Shown here in pieces: positions 1-11,190 of a stretch of DNA of 64,000 nucleotides (position 1 is the stretch's first letter; every line of letters begins with the position of its first letter). The DNA comes from Pyricularia pennisetigena (lineage: Eukaryota; Ascomycota; Sordariomycetes; Magnaporthales; Pyriculariaceae). The DNA lies in assembly GCF_004337985.1 (NCBI RefSeq), contig NC_043742.1, positions 7,667,136 through 7,731,135 on the forward strand, read 5' to 3'. Position numbers and translations under genes: made by a program. The notes under the pieces are model-generated. The model saw nothing but the letters and a program-made list of their open reading frames with translations. It was not told the origin of the DNA and ran no database searches.

Positions 1-325
1 CTTATCATGAGGTTGCGCCACCGGTATCATGAGGTGACTTTTGTTCCCCACTAGGCCTAGAGTCTAGCAAAGTTTGCTGTCGTCCAAGTCCTTGTTCTTT
101 TGTTATCACGACCAAGACTAATTTGCATTCTATTTTTTTTTTTTTTATCTCCCTCTTCCTCTTTCTCTTTATCAGTTATTGTGCATTCAAATGTTTACTA
201 ACAACAATGTCGCCAAACAAGTTTCAATTCTAGTCTGTTCTAGTCTTCTAGAATCTCCCGCTGACAACTCGCCCATGCTTTTTTTTTAACGCTCTGATCA
301 ACAAGACAATAATCACACCCGCCAT
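1..325. other. Intergenic, 3' side of galactonate dehydratase
   Basis: Non-coding flank. It holds T-rich runs near 132-146 and 281-288 and no supported gene. Confidence 0.6.
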
Positions 326-1628
326 CTACCACTCCCGAATCGAACCGTCCGGTCCGTGAAACTCCTTGCACTGCCAGGGCTTTGTGTCCACGGCAATTCT
401 GCGCACCATCTCCTCGTCAATCTCAATGCCCAACCCGTACCCGGTCGGCGCCGCCACGTACCCCTCCTTGATGTCAAACACCTCTGGCCTCTTGAGGTAC
501 GTCAGCAGGTCGATGTCGCCGGCCTCGGTGTTGTAGTGCATGCCCAGGCTCATCTCCAGGATGGCAAAGTTGGGCGCCGTCAGGGCGATCTGCATGCTGG
601 CGGCAAAGGCCACGGGACCAAGCGGGCAGTGCGGGGCGATGGCGACGTCGTAGGCCTCGGCCATCTGGGCGATCCGGCGCGTCTCGCTTATGCCGCCGGC
701 GTGGGCCAGGTCCGGCTGCAGGATGTCGACGCTGGCGTCCTCGAGGAACCGCTTGACGTCCCAGCGCGTGTACAGGCGCTCGCCAAAGGCGATGGGGCAC
801 GTCGTCTGCTTGGACAGCTGCTTGAGCGCCTCGGGGTGCTCGCACAGCAGCGGCTCCTCGATGAAGAGCGGCCGGTGCGGCTCCAGCGCCTTGGCCAGCT
901 GCTTGGCCATGGCCTTGTGCAGCCGCCCGTGGAAGTCGAGCCCCGCGTCCAGCCCGAGCGACTTGACCACTTTCAGCCGCTCCACCGTCGAGTCCAGCAC
1001 CGCTGGCGAGTCCACCCAGTTGGCGTCCTCGGTCGCGTTCATCTTGATGCACTTGAGCCCCTGCGCCACCCGCACCTTGGCGGCCGCCTCGACGTCTGAT
1101 GGCCGATCCCCGCCGATCCAGCAGTAGACCTGGACCTTGTTGCGTACTTTACCGCCGAGGAGTTCGTATATGGGAACCTTGAGCTTGCGACCTGTGGGCA
1201 CACGGGTATCATCAGCGTTGGTCTTTTGTTGTTGCATGCGGTCTGTCTGTAGATTCAAGCCGTCACATACCCTTGAGATCCCACAGGGCAATATCAACAC
1301 CCGACAGAGCAGACATGAAGACGGGCCCGCCACGGTAGAAGCCATGCCTCCAGAACTTTTGCCAAATGTTCTCAATGTCACTACAAGTACCTCCTCTGTT
1401 GTTAGTTTCTTCTCGTGGGGCCAGCATGATCAAGACCGGACAAGAAACCTACCCTGCCTCCATGCCGATCAATCTCGGAATCATCTCCTCCAGTGTCCCT
1501 TCGACCGCGAGGTCGTGTCCTTCTAGTGTCGCCTCACCCCAGCCATACTCTCCGTCCTCGTCGGTAATCTTGACCATTAGCCATCGCGGCTTGACTCGAA
1601 AGTACTCGACTGTCTTGATTGGCGCCAT
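326..1628 (-). CDS. dgoD: D-galactonate dehydratase, enolase superfamily
   Basis: Dehydrates D-galactonate to 2-keto-3-deoxygalactonate, probably in the cytosol. Three exons (1453-1628, 1271-1380, 326-1191) with two GT-AG introns of 72 and 79 bp give 383 residues, close to the 382 of E. coli DgoD. The start is the ATG at 1628, reading [10 protein letters not shown]; the longer uninterrupted frame below it only begins inside intron 1. The catalytic set of the DgoD subgroup is intact: Asp181 and His183 in DFHGR, Glu207 in FIEEP, Glu233 in FGERL and His283 in APHCPLGP. These are the E. coli residues shifted by two. The well-studied fungal L-galactonate dehydratases are longer, so this is the bacterial-type enzyme. 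An aldolase-family gene at 5237 could act on its product. Exon borders are inferred from phase and homology. Confidence 0.9.
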
Positions 1629-2166
1629 TGTGGTTGTTTGTGAATGCGACCTTGTGAGGACACTGGTAGTATATCGTGCAAGTCAAGAGAGCCAGCAGTT
1701 GCTGGCAGTAAAGAACCTACCTGGTCCGGCTAACACCGCAAAAATTTGACCGGGAAATAAATCAACATGCTTCTCCTTTCGACCATCCCAGATACCTAGC
1801 TGCTACCCCCAACAACCACAGCACCTCAATCCCCGTCATCTTGGTCGCCGGTCACGCAGTTACCTTCCCCGCTCTTTTCCCCAACTTTTACCCCTCACGG
1901 TAGCATCTTATTTGTTATATTACTCGCGGATTTGTTGCCGAGTGTCATGAGATCACCGACATGCATTAAAGCCGTCAGGTAAGCCCTTTCCAAATCCAAG
2001 TTACCCCCACCACGCCCACCAGCTGTTGCGAGTGGGAGGTATGGTGGGGGGTTGATGGGTGCTGCTGATGGCGGCCGTTATTCTGCACGTATTCCCCTCT
2101 TCCCCCTGTTGCAAGTAACAGCTACATTTGGTATCCTTGACTTGTTTCTGGTCTGAACACCATACC

Positions 2167-2222
2167 NNNNNNNNNNNNNNNNNNNNNNNNNNNNNNNNNN
2201 NNNNNNNNNNNNNNNNNNNNNN
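2167..2222. other. Assembly gap (56 N)
   Basis: A run of N lying wholly in intergenic DNA, so no gene model is affected. Confidence 0.99.
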
Positions 2223-2561
2223 TTTTCAAAAAACTTTGTTTTCGTGGCCATCTCCGTCGCCAAGCCACCGGCTCGTGTGCGTCTTGATAATCTGCGCAGG
2301 CTGAACTGCCATCACTTGGGTTGAATGCCTACGTACATTTTCGTCTGAAGGCTTGTGGTTCCTTGGTTTCTTTATCGTCTAGTCTAGTGGACAGTCTGAT
2401 GTTTTCGAGTATTTTCTTCGGTTATATTTGTGCCAATGGGCAACCAGTTCTGATATTTCCTTTGACTTCTTGATCCCGTCGGTCCATTTTATTGTATTTT
2501 TCTCCTATATTCTTCATTTTTCCGCCCATTAATTAGTTCACGGTATCCCGGCATCACAGAA

Positions 2562-2976
2562 CTATGCAGCAAAGTACTGATGTTTCCCGCTTACCATCAC
2601 CACTTCTGCCGGTGTGGTGACTCTGTTGTCGTCAAAGTCTTGTGCAAGTACCACAGGTTTAAGTTGACCATTTTGGGGAAAACTCTCCCTCACCAGAGCA
2701 GGCATTATATCTTCGCAGTAATATTTTTTTAGGCCAAGAGCATCAGTCATTCGCCAAAACGTTACGTAGTCCTGTCGATGCGGACAACTGTTTCCAGATC
2801 TTGACTAGATCCCCTAAACTTACCTTCAAAGTTAGGTTCCGAAGCATGCTACTAGTCTGCGCTTGTTTTGGCTGTAAGTCATGACATGTTCTTAGGCACA
2901 CAAGACACCGCGACCCATCCTTCGTTGACTCGGCCGATTTGGTTTGATGGTGAAAGCTTAGCATAGGGCGGTTCAC
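2562..2976 (-). pseudogene. Possible decayed reductase-like fragment
   Basis: Two minus-strand reading frames meet with a shift near 2745-2750. The upstream part contains SLGDLVKIWKQLS and the downstream part LGLKKYYCEDIMPALV. Together they faintly recall the C-terminal half of NmrA-like NAD(P)-binding proteins. There is no start, no catalytic region and no clean splice site joining the two parts. This is a weak resemblance from memory; it could equally be chance. Confidence 0.2.
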
Positions 2977-3116
2977 ATCGTGATATAAAGCCTTGAGGGG
3001 TTGACCATCACTTCGAGCTTAGTGCTGCATCTACACTTTCTTCTAGTACACGTCAAACTATCCCGAGCACAAACACTAAATAACTTTATGTCAAGGAACC
3101 AGCAAAACCGCCGACA

Positions 3117-3845
3117 ATGCCCTCTTTCAAATCAGTTCTAGTCGCCCTTATTGCCGCCAGCACCACGCTTGCTGGCCCAATCGTACGTCACGGGCCTGTC
3201 CAAGTGCGACGGGCTGTCATGTGCCGCGACGGCATTACGGCCGATCCAGACCCCGTGTCGCTGCCGGTGCCGGTGCCGGGAGTGGACGAGCAGGAGGACC
3301 AGTTGGATCCCGTCCAGTCCGAGCTCGAGGACGAGGACGACGATTCCAGGGGATTGGAAGCGCGCCAGTCCCGCACTGCACAGCAAACAAAAACCGGAAC
3401 GCGAAAGACGGTCACTGGAGGGAAACAGCGCGGCGGGGGGACGACAGCTGCTGCATCCAGAGGTTCGAGCTCATCGGGTGGTAGAACACTGAATCCGGGC
3501 ATCCTTAACGCGATATCCGCCCCGCCGTTGCCTGTGAGCTCCGACAGAAAGATACCGATCGGGATTCTGCTCGATCGTGGATTGGAAGAGCGCCAGTCTC
3601 GGACTGCACGACAGACAAAGGATGAACAAGCAAAAGGTGGAACGACGCGAAAAGGAGCGCCCGCGAGCAAACAAGGCGGCGGCGGTGAGACAACAACGTT
3701 GACCTTGACAAAGCCAGTGAGGATAACTCCGGAAATTATTGCGCAGATATCTCGGCCGCCGCCGTTGGTTGTCACTTCTAGAAAAAAGAAATCGGATATT
3801 TCACTTGGCCCTGGACCGCAAGTGAGCAAGGCCGCTACACGATGA
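3117..3845 (+). CDS. Secreted protein with two repeated modules
   Basis: A 242-residue intronless protein that I cannot assign to a named family. Residues 1-19 form a signal peptide ending in TTLAG. An acidic stretch (55-77) precedes two imperfect copies of a module of about 70 residues at 79-145 and 155-225. Each begins GLE[AE]RQSRTA[QR]QTK, continues through a Gly/Thr/Lys-rich linker, and ends in an aliphatic block followed by P-P-L and basic residues (APPLPVSSDRK, PPPLVVTSRKKK). Arg-Arg at 31-32 and the basic ends are candidate Kex2-like cleavage sites, so it may be a processed precursor. The start was chosen because the signal peptide begins there. Only one cysteine is present, unlike disulfide-rich effectors. 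Confidence 0.7.
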   Translation: MPSFKSVLVALIAASTTLAGPIVRHGPVQVRRAVMCRDGITADPDPVSLPVPVPGVDEQEDQLDPVQSELEDEDDDSRGLEARQSRTAQQTKTGTRKTVTGGKQRGGGTTAAASRGSSSSGGRTLNPGILNAISAPPLPVSSDRKIPIGILLDRGLEERQSRTARQTKDEQAKGGTTRKGAPASKQGGGGETTTLTLTKPVRITPEIIAQISRPPPLVVTSRKKKSDISLGPGPQVSKAATR

Positions 3846-5195
3846 TCAAAAGTCGGAACACGAATATCTCTCCAATAAGGAATATCTTTAGGCTCGTACT
3901 GGATTGAGGCCATGATAGTGAGGCTGCGCTGGGTTGAAGGGCTACCTGGTTTTCTTTTCTGTTGGACTTCTGGATATGTAACTTATGTTATGCAAATTGT
4001 GCTAACGAGCTTGACGCTATTGGAGCAGTGCAGGATATGCATGGCAGCTTTCCATGGATGTGCAATGCGGAATTATATATTGCTTACCACACCTCACTTG
4101 CGTTCCGCCCCGCCCATTTGAATCTGTTCTTTACTACACTATAAAGTAATTAATTCAGCTGAAGCGAGAAAAGTACGTGGGGGTCAGATGAGCTCCGTTT
4201 TACTGTTGCCGCTCGTATCATCTTCAAGCTTTGGCACCGGCCAAAAGATCTGCTTGGCCACACAGTGAACCCCCAACACCCCACAACACGTACCCCGTAC
4301 GAATCCACCCATCCACTAACTTTTTCCTTTTCGGACCCCGCACCTATCATCACTCGCATCGAACCAACCGGTTCCAAACCCCAAAAAAGAAAAGAAAAAA
4401 AAAAAGTCGGACCTTTCTTGACAGCTCCTCCTCCCGAACAACAAGCAAAAAAAAAACCTAATCAAACCTGCCGAGGGTGATGCTATCTGGATCTCCGCGC
4501 TCGGGGGCTATGGCGTGCTCCTGTTTATTCCTGTTGTCGTGGAGCTTTGATGAGGGGACGGAGGAGATTGAGGAGAAGCGATTACCAGGTATTACCTGCA
4601 CACATACAAGCTGAGATCATATGAAAAGTTATTCTCGTCCTCTTCTCTCCATCCCTGATTAACTTTGGTGACTTTTGACTTTTTTTTTTGCAACCACATC
4701 ATACGCACATGATCATCAACATTGGTTGTCTCCATTGCTTTTTCTGTTGACTTTTCTTTTTTACTTTACGGAACATCATCACCACATCGCATCACCATTC
4801 GTTGGTCAACCGCTCCCTCTAAATAACTTTGGACGAGTTCCTTGGGGGCTGCCCTCGTGCTACCTGACGCTACTATCCGCGGTGCACGACACACTGTTTC
4901 CTTTCACAAAAGGAAGAAGCCAGCAACATCCTTGCCATTCTAACCTGCCGTCCTCTGGCTGATTAGAACAAGGCCATATCGTACTATATTACATCCCGCG
5001 AGAACACATCCTCCCACCTGTCTTTAGCTTCGGCTACTTCCCTGGCGTCACCAACGCCACTGAAGAAGATAGATATAACGCTAGCCAGGCGACTGTTCTC
5101 GTCTTTTGACGCCGGCATCCCCCTTGAACACTTGAACACCAAACCCAAAGCTCACCACCCCGCACAAACCCAAAAAAAAGCCCCCTCCAAAAGAC

Positions 5196-5229
<34 letters not shown>

Positions 5230-5236
5230 GCACACA
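3846..5236. other. Intergenic, promoter of the aldolase gene
   Basis: No supported gene. The last 70 bp are purine-rich, with repeated GAAAA units up to the start codon at 5237. A-rich runs occur near 4383-4405 and a T run near 4680-4689. Confidence 0.55.
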
Positions 5237-6202
5237 ATGGCCACTCCCAACGGCGGTGAAGCAAACGGCTCGACCCGGCGCCCGCTCACGCGCGGCATCT
5301 ACGTCCCGACGGTTGCCTTCTTCACTGCGGACGAGGAGGTGGACGTGGCGACGACGGCGTCGCACGCCACGCGGCTGGCGGGCACGGGCATCGCCGGCAT
5401 CGTCTGCCAGGGCTCCAACGGCGAGGCGGTGCACCTGGACCGGGATGAGCGCAAGCTCATCGTGCGCACGACGCGCGACGCCCTCGACGCGGCCGGCGCG
5501 CGGTCGCTCCCCGTCATCGCGGGCGCGGGCGCCCAGAGCACCCGCGAGACGATCCAGCACTGCCGCGACGCCGCCGACGCCGGCGCCGACTACGCCATCG
5601 TCCTCCCGCCCGCCTACTACGGCAGCCTGCTGACCACGCAGCATGTGGTCAACCACTTCCTCGCCGTCGCCGACGCCTCGCCGCTCCCGCTCCTCGTCTA
5701 CAACTTCCCCGGCGCCTGCGCGGGCCTGGACCTGTCGAGCGACACGGTCCTCGCCATCGCGCAGCACCGCAACGTCGTGGGCGTCAAGCTGACATGCGGC
5801 AACACGGGCAAGCTGGCCCGCGTCGTCGCCGCCGCCAAGCCCGGCTTCTTCACCTTTGGCGGCAGCGTCGACTTCACCATCCAGACCCTGGCCGTCGGCG
5901 GCCACGGCATCATCGGCGGCACCGCCAACGTCGCGCCCCTGGCCTGCGTGCGCCTCATGGACCTCTGGGACGCCGGCAAGGCCGACGAGGCCCGCGCCCT
6001 GCAGGCCGTCGTCGCCAGGGGCGACTGGACCGCCATCCAGGGCGGCTTCGTCAGCGTAAAGGCCGCGCTCGAAAAGTACTGCGGCTACGGCGGAAAGCCC
6101 AGGTCGCCCTGTGCCCTGCTCGAGGGCGCCGCCCTGGCCAAGCAACTCGACGGCTTCGCCGAGCTGGTGGCTGCCGAGAGGGAGTTGGAGGCCAAGAAGT
6201 AA
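5237..6202 (+). CDS. DHDPS/KDG-aldolase family enzyme (copy 1)
   Basis: A class I aldolase or hydratase of the dihydrodipicolinate synthase family, 321 residues in one exon. Such enzymes form a Schiff base with pyruvate or a 2-keto acid. The family signatures are visible: GSNGEA (59-64), Tyr155 in VYNFPG, and Lys184 in GVKLTCG as the Schiff-base lysine. In fungi this family includes 2-keto-3-deoxy-hexonate aldolases and related enzymes as well as uncharacterised members, so the substrate cannot be read from sequence. The start at 5237 is preferred over an in-frame ATG at 5132, because the extra 35 residues are low-complexity Lys-rich promoter sequence. It lies 3.6 kb from the galactonate dehydratase, whose product would suit an aldolase of this kind. 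That link is inference. Confidence 0.88.
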   Translation: MATPNGGEANGSTRRPLTRGIYVPTVAFFTADEEVDVATTASHATRLAGTGIAGIVCQGSNGEAVHLDRDERKLIVRTTRDALDAAGARSLPVIAGAGAQSTRETIQHCRDAADAGADYAIVLPPAYYGSLLTTQHVVNHFLAVADASPLPLLVYNFPGACAGLDLSSDTVLAIAQHRNVVGVKLTCGNTGKLARVVAAAKPGFFTFGGSVDFTIQTLAVGGHGIIGGTANVAPLACVRLMDLWDAGKADEARALQAVVARGDWTAIQGGFVSVKAALEKYCGYGGKPRSPCALLEGAALAKQLDGFAELVAAERELEAKK

Positions 6203-6226
6203 GGGATGGCGCTGCTTGTATGGGGG

Positions 6227-6314
6227 CTTCTTCTTCTTCTTCTTCTTCTTCTTCTTCTTCTTCTTCTTCTTCTTCTTCTTCTTCTTCTTCTTCTTCTTCT
6301 TCTTCTTCTTCTTC
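6227..6314. repeat. TTC microsatellite, about 29 units
   Basis: An uninterrupted TTC run starting 25 bp after the aldolase stop codon, so it probably lies in that gene's 3' UTR. Confidence 0.97.
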
Positions 6315-6463
6315 ATCAAGCTGCGTAGCATTTGCTTTTTTTTTCTAGGGCTTGCTCCTTTCTTGACATAATGCATAATAGAATGGTTGGCCTTGTATGC
6401 TCCTTTGTCAATGATGCTGTATTCACTGTTTTATATGTTGCTGTTAACAGCTTGTTTATACTG

Positions 6464-6629
6464 NNNNNNNNNNNNNNNNNNNNNNNNNNNNNNNNNNNNN
6501 NNNNNNNNNNNNNNNNNNNNNNNNNNNNNNNNNNNNNNNNNNNNNNNNNNNNNNNNNNNNNNNNNNNNNNNNNNNNNNNNNNNNNNNNNNNNNNNNNNNN
6601 NNNNNNNNNNNNNNNNNNNNNNNNNNNNN
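6464..6629. other. Assembly gap (166 N)
   Basis: A run of N in intergenic sequence downstream of the first aldolase-family gene. Confidence 0.99.
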
Positions 6630-8079
6630 AGGTAACAAAGAAGCAGCACCTCGAACCTTGACAAGCTTATTCTCGATCTACTCCTGCCGTCTTCCGTCCC
6701 AAAACCCCTTGTGGCTTAGGAAACTGACAGCGTCCATCTCAACTTTTTCCCTGACGGAAACATGCAGCCAGATACACCGGTCAGATTTACACCAAGACGC
6801 CAAAGTACACTGAATCGCGGTCATGAATCAACAAGTTGTGAGTGAAGCCTCATTGGCGAGGAGGTTAACGATTGTGGCCTTGTGCAAGTAATGAAAAAAA
6901 ACGGAGGCCCCGGCAACAGGTGACTCGGCCACTGTCTCTTGCTGCCTGTCACATCCCGTCGACGGCTGTGGCACACAAACAGTCACGCCAGAGGTCGCAC
7001 CGTCCAGAGGCTGTATCACCGAACCCGCCCACACATTCACAACCGAAGCAGGGCTATCGGGGCTCTGTGCCACGGCCTGCGGCTCCCTGCATGGCAGCCT
7101 GCTGGTTTGTGTCACCCTGGCCCCCACGCTACTGCGACAAACGAGCTGAGATCAACAGAGTCTCGACAGTCATCTCTTTATCGATATACACATTTCTCAC
7201 TCATCCATTTAGTCTGCATATACTTGCTAAAGGGCGGTCATCGGTTTGCTACCAAAAGCCGGCTGGTATCTTTCCAATCCAAAACCAGAGAGTATATGCC
7301 TAGCTTTCGATGGGTGCCCTTTGTAGACTTGCGCAAGCAAACGACTGCCAAACTCATCGATTGTTTGCCCTGGCGTAGTAAGAGTTTAGCTATCTATGAA
7401 GTAAAAGCTACGGCAGGAATAAAAATACCGTTTGATCTCAACGCAATCTCCTGGCGTTACACATAGCCGGGTCGATGAATAGAAAGCAACGAAAAGAAGG
7501 GGGGGAAACAGCTCTTAGGAAACGCCATTGACAAGTCCTATACCCAAGGCGTGCAAGGATACAACGTGCTTACTCGTATGTTGATCTCCTTTCCTTGTCT
7601 TTAGCAGACAAAGCCTTTGGCTGTTTTCCTTCCTTGTGGCCCATCACTCGAACTATTATTTTCCCCTTTCAAACGCAGCGTGAACCCCGTATGCAGATGC
7701 AGTGTAAAAAGGGAAATCAATCCAAGGCAATGCAGAGAAATGAATATGAGAAAGGTCCAATGCGATAGGTAAAGAACAAAAAAAATGGCATCGATGTATG
7801 CTGCGTCTTTTACAGCCAACAAAGCGCCAACTACTTTGTGGTGTCGAAACTGTTGATGGCGCATAAGACAAGAAAAAAAAGGGGGGGAAATGTCCCAACG
7901 CATGGCATCGCTGTCGTTTCTGGGTCAAGAGGACGACTATCAGGCAGCAGCCCTCTCCTCAACGGCGGAGAGAAACGGTCTCAATCTTCTGGGTCACAAC
8001 CTCAATCAAGCGGCAATTTAATCCAGTGGTCGGCCTCGTCATATACGCGGTCGAGCCGTCTGGACGTCGGCAGCTGAAA

Positions 8080-9848
8080 CTAAAAATCTGACGGCGTGTA
8101 TCGCTGGGACTGGGGTTGTTGTTGCTGCTGCATTCGTGATTGATGGCGCCGCTGGTCTTCTGGTGGCCAACTATTCCTTGGCTGTTCACTTCTTTGTGAA
8201 AGATGATTCCGAGGTGATACTGAGCTGTTGCTGCAATTGTCAAGGAGCGGCTGGTCTCGAGACCGCGGTTGAAAAGGAACTGGCTCGTAGCGGCGGTAAT
8301 GCCCATCCCAGCCTGCTCGCGGTGTTGCTGTTGAAGGGATTCGTGTGTCAGTATGTATGCCATCCATCAAGAGGAGCTAGCTTGGTACTCAGCTGCCTTT
8401 GTCACCAATCGGGGAACTCACAGCAGTCATCATTGTAGCGCCCCTCATCCCGGCCAATCTGCAAAGTCGCGAATTGGTTCTCCAGACAAGGACCCTTCCG
8501 AGCCCCAGGCCCACCGTCTGGCTCCTCGAAGCCCCCATAGACATAATTTCCCCGTCTATGCTCGAGCGTATCGCCACTGCCACTGCTGTCGGTGTAATTC
8601 TGACTTTCATCCGAAATTCGTTGCGTGCCATGCAGATACGACGGCGAGTCGCGGCTGCCCGCGTACCGCTCCTGCGCGCCGGGCCACTGTGGCACCCGCA
8701 TCGGAAAGCCGCTGCTGCTACTGTTGCTGCTGCTTGATGTCGAGCCATGCCTAGAGTCTCGGCAAGGTCCCTGGTTTCCTATGCTGGGCGACGACGGACG
8801 GATGTAGCGTTGCGGATGGGGCGCTCGTTTCTCAATCTCAGCGTTGCTTATTTATTTCCCGGTAAGTCAGTCAGCCCAGTAGAAATAACAGAGGCAGAAG
8901 GGGGGTAGTTGTTGGGTGTTGCTTTTTGAGTACGTGATAGAAGAAGGTGTGCAAAGAAATAAGATGAACTGACTGTCTCCGTCGCGCCTCCCTCATGCCA
9001 ATGCTCTCCGCCTCCGTCACGCCCGACTCGTCCGAGTTCTCAGGCCAACCCCAAGGACTCTGCGGATGGCCCATTGGGAGTTGATGAATCTCGGCTAACA
9101 CGTCTCGGCTAATGCGCAGATGGCGCGGGTCCAGTTGCTGTCCTGAAGACGCGACTTCGCTGGTTTCTGGCCAAATCCACGATCGTCGAGGGTCGTCTGA
9201 GCTTTCGTTGCTTGGTTTTCTTTCGGGCGTCGGTCTCTGTTGCTTCTGTTGTAGTGTGCCATATGTTCTGCTGTTGGCTTGCTCGATGCTGTGCGACTGA
9301 TGGCCCTGAAAGCCACAGTCCTGGAGGTTTTGGTTCTGCTGCTGCTGCAGGACTGGTTGTGAATTGATCTCCCCCGTCTGCCAACCCTCACTGCCATGTT
9401 GTGGATAGTCCCTCGCAAGTCCATAAGACTGGTAAGAAGCCGCCTCACCATTGCCCCACTCAGGCCGACCACCAAACGGCCTCGAGACCGGTGGCGCACT
9501 CGACGGACTCTTCTGCTGCGCCTGCGCTCTCACACTCGCCGCAGCCGCAGCCCTACCACCACCAGTGACTGCCAGACACGATCTAGTCTCCCCGCCTACC
9601 TCCTCCCTGTCTACCCTGAGGCGGCCGTCGACTATGAGCTCGGGCGCCTCCTCGCGGAGCCAGCGGATGCTGCCCGGGTCACCCTCGCCGGGCCGCCAGT
9701 CCGGGGTCTGATAGTGCGCGACCACAAAGTAGCCCGACAGGTCTGGGACGTACCGGTAGTAGCGCGGATCCGGGCGTGTCAGCGTCGCGAGACGCCGGGG
9801 GTCCCAACCTGGCCGCCAGGGGTCGTCGCCTTTCCGGTGGTTTTCCAT
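8080..9848 (-). CDS. Gln/Ser-rich hypothetical protein
   Basis: A gene I do not recognise. Three exons (8974-9848, 8422-8846, 8080-8327) joined by introns of 127 and 94 bp give 515 residues. Both junctions keep frame and have good donors (GTCAGT, GTGAGT). Residues 1-75 look ordered and rich in Trp, Tyr and Pro (DPWRPGWDPRR, YVPDLSGYFVVAHYQ). The remainder is low-complexity, with Gln-rich stretches and a Ser tract. There is no signal peptide or membrane segment, so a nuclear or cytoplasmic scaffold-like protein is possible, but that is a guess. The stop codon at 8080 is reached in all exons without a frame problem, which supports real coding. Confidence 0.6.
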
Positions 9849-11190
9849 ATTTTGGTGGTGCCTTCGAGATTTCGAATCGGATTCGTGACTGGCTGCAGAA
9901 TCTAGATGGTGAGTCGAGGATTCAATTCAGATATTGTCACATCTGGTTTCGTCTTTGAGAAAAAGAGAAATACGAGGGCTAGGTGATCAAGTCAGGGCTT
10001 GTGATGCAGGGGACATGTACAAACCTCCGGGTGACTGGAAGCTCAAAGAGATCCGGTCAGAAAGCACGCCAGTCGATGCTCCTTTCACCTTGACCTCTCT
10101 CGCAAAGCAAGGTATCCCCTACCTTTGGCGGCTGAGGATAGAAATACCAAGGCTGAATGTGTGAATGCGACCGAGGTGCGCATCCAGGCTTCAATGCCAA
10201 GGACAGAACAAGAACGAAAACGAGTGTATCAAGAAAAAAAAAAGAGAGAAAGGGAAATAACAGAAGACGAGTTCCCACAAACGAGTGCCTGCAAGAATGC
10301 AGTCTTGCCTTTCCAGGCAGGTTCAGAAAGTGGGTGGTGAAGAAACGGCGAGGTGAATCGAGGTTGAGCAAACCGCCGGCCTGGTCCTCTTTATGGCAGA
10401 AACCTGCTTGCACCTACAGATGGCACGTGCACACCAATTGCCGGTCCATTTGCTCTCCCTAAAGTGACGGGCAATGTCGTGCAGATGGACAGAAGAAAAA
10501 AGAACGTTTCTCCGTGTACGGTAGTGTTGTTTGGCCAGTTAGAATGGGGGCGGTCGAAGTACACAAACTCATCAGCGCACCCGAACCCTACTCCATCCCG
10601 CCCATCTTTCAAAGCGAACTATCGGCCTGCTCCCGGATTAAAAGAAGTACCAAACCTTTCATACTGATACCTCATAAATACCAACCAAAGTCTGTAAACC
10701 GCTCGTCTGCTCATATCGCAAACAATGCAGTTATTAGGCAGCGACTACAGCCAGACTTCATTCTAATGCCCGGGTCCAGCCTCGAAGTGTCCTGTCTTTT
10801 GTTGCTCTCCATGCTCATGACCTGATGCCGAAAGAAACAAAACCTAGCGAACGGCCCCAGATGCAGCAAGATAAGTAACCACCGACAGCCCAAGATTATT
10901 TCTCTCTCCAGCGAACACAGAGATCCGCAAGTCCCAACGCCTGCCACGCGCAGTAATGGAACCGCCTAAAACTCCATGACCAAAAGCAAAAGCTCATAGG
11001 ATGAACCAAGAGAGAAGATAGAAAAGACAAGAATAAAGTGACAAAACACTGTTGTTTAGCAGACTAGCAGGTCACCGCCTTCACTACTCGGTGCCAACAT
11101 ATCAAGCCTGAACATAGTCAGACCTGGTGAATTCCCAGAAACCCCTATTTAACGTCTTCATCAGCCAGTCTTCATCCCCTGATGACCCCA
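9849..11190. other. Intergenic, nothing recognised
   Basis: Lies between two minus-strand genes. Open frames here are short and show no family resemblance. An A-rich run occurs near 10233-10245. Confidence 0.5.

Larger units (their letters stand above)
1629..3116. other. Intergenic with a 56-bp gap
   Basis: No supported gene. It contains the assembly gap at 2167-2222 and a coding-like but frameshifted stretch on the minus strand at 2562-2976, which is treated as a doubtful pseudogene. A TAGTCTAG motif lies near 2379. Confidence 0.5.
6203..8079. other. Intergenic with TTC repeat and gap
   Basis: It contains the TTC microsatellite and the 166-bp gap described separately. The rest, including the 3' flank of the minus-strand gene ending at 8080, shows no supported gene. 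Confidence 0.55.

Noticed and set aside
356..1099. A 247-codon open frame on the plus strand
   Set aside because: It lies opposite the galactonate dehydratase, whose catalytic motifs are intact. The frame results from GC-rich codon usage and has no family likeness.
5132..5236. Upstream in-frame start for the first aldolase-family gene
   Set aside because: It would add 35 Lys-rich residues from a purine-rich promoter; family members begin near the ATG at 5237.
5081..6376. A 431-codon minus-strand frame with a poly-Lys start
   Set aside because: Antisense shadow of the first aldolase-family gene. The poly-Lys is the TTC microsatellite read backwards.
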